DNA from: Geothrix fermentans DSM 14018
Lineage (GTDB): Bacteria; Acidobacteriota; Holophagae; Holophagales; Holophagaceae
Direction of reading: 5' to 3'
Length of the DNA: 64,000 bases
NCBI RefSeq assembly: GCF_000428885.1
Contig: NZ_AUAU01000006.1
Coordinates: 1 to 64,000, forward strand
Part shown: one piece after another, positions 61,089-64,000 of the stretch
Layout: the number at the start of each line of letters is the position of its first letter
How positions within the stretch are numbered: the first letter of the stretch is position 1
Notes under the pieces: model-generated
The model's input: the letters and a program-made list of their open reading frames with translations, nothing else
Told to the model about the DNA's origin: nothing
Databases searched by the model: none
Program-made: the position numbers and the translations under genes

Positions 61089-63395
61089 TCAGCCCATCTC
61101 CACCCGGTTCCTCCCGTCCTGCTTGGCGCGGTAGAGGGCGGCGTCCGCCCGGGCCAGGATGCTGTCCGGCTCCGCATCCTCAGGGGTGAAGACGGTCACG
61201 CCAATGCTCACGGTCAGGGGAATGGGCCCGGCCTCGGTCTGGACCGGGGAGTGCTCCACCTGGGCGCGGAAAAGCTCGGCCACGGTCATGGCGCCGGCCC
61301 CGTCCGTGCCCGGGAGGAGGATGCCGAACTCCTCGCCGCCCAGGCGGCCGAAGAGGTCCAGGCGGCGCAGGCGGATCCGGGACAGCTCCGCGAGGTGCCG
61401 CAGCGCGAGGTCGCCGACGGCGTGGCCATGGGCATCGTTGACGCGCTTGAAGTGGTCGAGGTCCAGCATCAGGAAGGCGGACGGCTTGCCGAACCGCTTG
61501 TGCCGGGCCAGCTCCATGTCCATTTCCTGGAGGAGGCGGCGCCGGTTGGCGACCCCGGTGAGAGGATCCGTGGTGGCCAGGCGCCTCAGCTCCTCCTCCA
61601 TGGCCTTGCGCTGGGTGATGTCCTCGAAGACCGCCACGACGCCCACGATGCTCCCTTTTTCGTGCATGGGGGTGACGGTGAGCTGGACGGGGAACCTCTC
61701 CCCGTTCTTGCGGAGGAAGCCGTCCTCGCACTCCCGCTTGATGCCATCGCCCAGGGTCAGGCTGACGGGGCAGTCCTCCGCCTGGTAGGGGGACCCATCC
61801 ATGTGGTGGGTGTGGAAGAGCTCATGCTGGCGCGCTCCGAGGATCTCCTCCGGGGCGTACCCCAGCATCCGGGCGGCGGTGGCGTTGATGTAAGTGCATC
61901 GCCCCTCCAGGTCCACGCTGTAGATCCCCTGTCCCGCGGAGGCCAGGAGCATCTCGTTCCACTGGGACAGCCGGGCGATCTCGGCCTCCGCCTCCTTGCG
62001 CTGGGTGATGTTCTTGGCCGTTCCGGTGACCCGGACGGCCCGTCCGTTCGCGTCGCGCTCCACGGCCATGGCCCTTCCCTGTACCCAGATCCAGCGCCCG
62101 TCCTTGTGGCGCATGCGGACCTCGGCTTCCAGGTGGGGGGTCTCGCCCTTGAGGTGGCGGATCAGGGCCCGGCGCGCCGCGGGGATGTCCCGCGGGTTCA
62201 GCAGGCCCCGGAGGGTGGAGGTCTGGTCCAGGAGGTCCCCCGGCTGATAGCCGAGCAGCTTGGTCCAGCCCTCTCCGAAGACCAGGGTGCCGCTGGGGAC
62301 GTGCCAATCGGCGATGGCGAGGTCCGATCCCCGCAGGGCGAGGGCCAGCCGCTCCTCCGCCGCCTCGCGCTCGGTGATGTCCTGGCCCAGGGCCAGGATG
62401 CCCGTGATGGCGCCACCGGCGTCTCTCATGGGCTTGTCGTGCCACTCCACCAGGATGCGGCGCCCGTCCCGGGCCAGGATCTCGCTGGTGTTGGCGGTGC
62501 TCCTTCCCTCGGCAAGGGCGTTCCGGTAGCGGGCGCGAGCCTCGTCCCGCCCGGCTTCCGGGGGGAAGAGGGCGAACCAGTCCGCGTTCTGGAGTTCCGC
62601 CTGGGCGTAGCCCGAGAGCTCCTCCATGAAGCGGTTGATCCTGAGGATCCGCCCTTCGAGGTCGAGGACGATGACGATGGCCTGGGCCGTGTCGATGAGC
62701 CCCTCAGCGAAGTCGCGGTCCCGGCGGTGGACTTCCTCCAGGTCCTTCCGCTCTGCCAGGGCCTGTTCGAGCGTCCGGGCGAGCTGCTTCTGCTCGAGGC
62801 CCAGCCGGATCGAGGCTCCGAGGGTGCCATGCAGGTGCCTGGCCCCGGCCAGCATGTAGACCAGGAAGATGAGGCAGCCGAAGCCGAAGGCCCAGTGGAG
62901 GGACGAGCCGGCCTGGAGCAGGATCGCGGCGGTCATCGGCAGGCCGGCCAGCGCCACGAAGGCCAGCAGGGCCGCGGGGACCGCGGCCAGGAGGGGAAGC
63001 GCTCCGGCCACCATGGCTCCCACCACGAGGCCGGTGAACATGCGGGCCCCTTCGCTGCCGTGCCACACGAAGGGGAGGACGCCCGCGCCCCAGGCCGCGG
63101 ACACCAGGGCCGTCGCCAGCACGTAGCGCCGGCGCCAGACCGTGGAAGCGCCGGCGTCCGGGGCCGCGGCCGTGAACCGGCGGGCCAGCGCGTAGCGGAC
63201 CGTGGCCGCCACCGCCACCAGGGCCCACCAGGTCAGGGCACCGGCGACCGGGGCCGCCTGGGTCACGTTCACCCAGGCCAGCAGGCCCCCGACGGACAGA
63301 TGCACGGCCCAGGTGAAGGGGGCGTTCCTGAAGACCAGCGCGGTCATCCGGTGCTGGACTTCCGCTTCGAGGCTCGGAGGGAGCTGGATCGACAT
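61089..63395 (-). CDS. Membrane-bound PAS-GGDEF diguanylate cyclase
   Basis: 768 residues from ATG 63395. Six to seven transmembrane helices (30-210) of MASE type, a coiled coil, four PAS/PAC segments (about 235-590), then a GGDEF domain with LGGEEFGILLPG active site and the RRLD sequence five residues before it, matching the RxxD inhibitory site. It should make cyclic di-GMP with product feedback. No EAL domain. Confidence 0.93.
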   Translation of the reverse strand: MSIQLPPSLEAEVQHRMTALVFRNAPFTWAVHLSVGGLLAWVNVTQAAPVAGALTWWALVAVAATVRYALARRFTAAAPDAGASTVWRRRYVLATALVSAAWGAGVLPFVWHGSEGARMFTGLVVGAMVAGALPLLAAVPAALLAFVALAGLPMTAAILLQAGSSLHWAFGFGCLIFLVYMLAGARHLHGTLGASIRLGLEQKQLARTLEQALAERKDLEEVHRRDRDFAEGLIDTAQAIVIVLDLEGRILRINRFMEELSGYAQAELQNADWFALFPPEAGRDEARARYRNALAEGRSTANTSEILARDGRRILVEWHDKPMRDAGGAITGILALGQDITEREAAEERLALALRGSDLAIADWHVPSGTLVFGEGWTKLLGYQPGDLLDQTSTLRGLLNPRDIPAARRALIRHLKGETPHLEAEVRMRHKDGRWIWVQGRAMAVERDANGRAVRVTGTAKNITQRKEAEAEIARLSQWNEMLLASAGQGIYSVDLEGRCTYINATAARMLGYAPEEILGARQHELFHTHHMDGSPYQAEDCPVSLTLGDGIKRECEDGFLRKNGERFPVQLTVTPMHEKGSIVGVVAVFEDITQRKAMEEELRRLATTDPLTGVANRRRLLQEMDMELARHKRFGKPSAFLMLDLDHFKRVNDAHGHAVGDLALRHLAELSRIRLRRLDLFGRLGGEEFGILLPGTDGAGAMTVAELFRAQVEHSPVQTEAGPIPLTVSIGVTVFTPEDAEPDSILARADAALYRAKQDGRNRVEMG

Positions 63396-63524
63396 GGGAG
63401 ATCCATGGTGTGGCCGGCCCCGGAGGCGACCCCCGGGTCGGTACTCCCTTGTCGGCCGGGACATGCCGGTCCTGGAGTTCCCGTTCAAACAGGAATAGGA
63501 TCGGGCTCCCAGCCCGGAGGTCCC

Positions 63525-64000
63525 ATGCGATCCGCCGCCCTCGCCCTCTCCCTCGCCATCCTGCCCGTCTGCGCGGGCCAGCCGCTCAGCTATGCCGATG
63601 GCCCGACAAAGCTGGCGGGCTACCTGGCCAGGCCCAAGGCCGCCAAGGGCAAGGCGCCGGGAGTGGTGGTGATCCACCAGTGGATGGGCCTCACGGACCA
63701 TGAGCGCAAGGTGTCGGACGACCTGACGAAGCTCGGCTATGTGGCGCTCGCCGCCGACATCTACGGCGAGGGCGTGCATCCCGCGAACACGGCGGAGGCC
63801 GGCAAGCTGGCGGGCCAGTACAAGGGTGACCGGGCCCTCTACCGGCGCCGCATCGCCGCGGCCCTGGACGCGCTGAAGGCCCAGAAAGGCGTGGACGCCT
63901 CGCGCCTGGCGGTCATCGGCTTCTGCTTCGGCGGCACCGGGGCGCTGGAGGCCGCCCGGGCCGGCCTGCCCGTGAAGGGCGTGGTGTCCTTCCACGGCGG
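63525..64000 (+). CDS. Secreted dienelactone hydrolase-like protein (3' truncated by window)
   Basis: First 158 residues; GGAGG 4 bases before ATG. Signal peptide 1-18 (ALALSLAILPVCAGQ). Alpha/beta hydrolase with PGVVVIHQWMGLTDHERKVSDDL and nucleophile Cys in VIGFCFGGTGALEAA, typical of DLH-type enzymes where Ser is replaced by Cys. His/Asp lie beyond the window. Substrate unknown. Confidence 0.9.
   Translation, partial: MRSAALALSLAILPVCAGQPLSYADGPTKLAGYLARPKAAKGKAPGVVVIHQWMGLTDHERKVSDDLTKLGYVALAADIYGEGVHPANTAEAGKLAGQYKGDRALYRRRIAAALDALKAQKGVDASRLAVIGFCFGGTGALEAARAGLPVKGVVSFHG

Overview
The window is high-GC bacterial chromosome with short intergenic gaps, ATGA-type overlaps between operon genes, and GTG/TTG starts behind GGAGG-like ribosome sites. 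Gene content (serC/serA with a DUF1015 gene, DUF4388 response regulator, LpxL and a family-9 glycosyltransferase of the heptosyltransferase type for a Gram-negative envelope, DUF748, DUF885, degenerate sigma54-activator-like proteins) fits Acidobacteriota, probably Holophagaceae (Geothrix-like). That placement is inference from protein style; no rRNA or tRNA gene was seen.

Region by region. 1-3.7 kb is a sedentary-type chromosomal integron: an IntI integrase on + (2680-3696), a divergent attI junction at 2473-2479, and a cassette array on the - strand with four nearly identical 124-bp attC sites plus a fifth half-site at the window edge. 4.1-9 kb: a zincin, an acyltransferase and serine biosynthesis. 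9-13.5 kb: a minus-strand MBOAT/SGNH polysaccharide O-acylation pair with a response regulator and a GH113-like hydrolase. 14-22 kb: CNNM/CBS protein, membrane acyltransferase, amino-acid permease, ComF, Old Yellow Enzyme, a shortened ERCC4 nuclease and a cyclic 2,3-diphosphoglycerate synthetase-like GTPase. 22-35 kb: DUF748 giant, acyltransferase, peroxiredoxin with a repeated 3' end, arginine deiminase, heptosyltransferase-like protein, LpxL, GreA, ClpX and Lon. 35-43 kb: YihY, two ArsR-type control regions (the second is at 53.6 kb), a DUF885 peptidase, two transglutaminase-fold secreted proteins. 41-47.5 kb: dnaE followed by two degenerate enhancer-binding-protein relatives. 48.8-52.5 kb: two ABC ATPase/permease pairs. 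55-61 kb: MocR regulator divergent from a coupled five-gene operon ending in rlmN, then a GxxExxY gene cassette between inverted repeats, then dut. 61-64 kb: PAS-GGDEF protein and the start of a dienelactone hydrolase.

The most unusual features are (i) the integron; (ii) a superfamily of intergenic palindromes whose arms are iterated 7-10-nt words joined by GGC, found directly behind stop codons at five places, one of which carries a single PD-(D/E)XK-type GxxExxY gene and has supplied the last codons of rlmN; (iii) three tandem copies of the peroxiredoxin 3' end plus a covarying GNRA-loop hairpin; (iv) a threefold repeated ribosome-site/start-codon module between arcA and the next gene; and (v) a pair of adjacent pseudo-enhancer-binding proteins behind dnaE.
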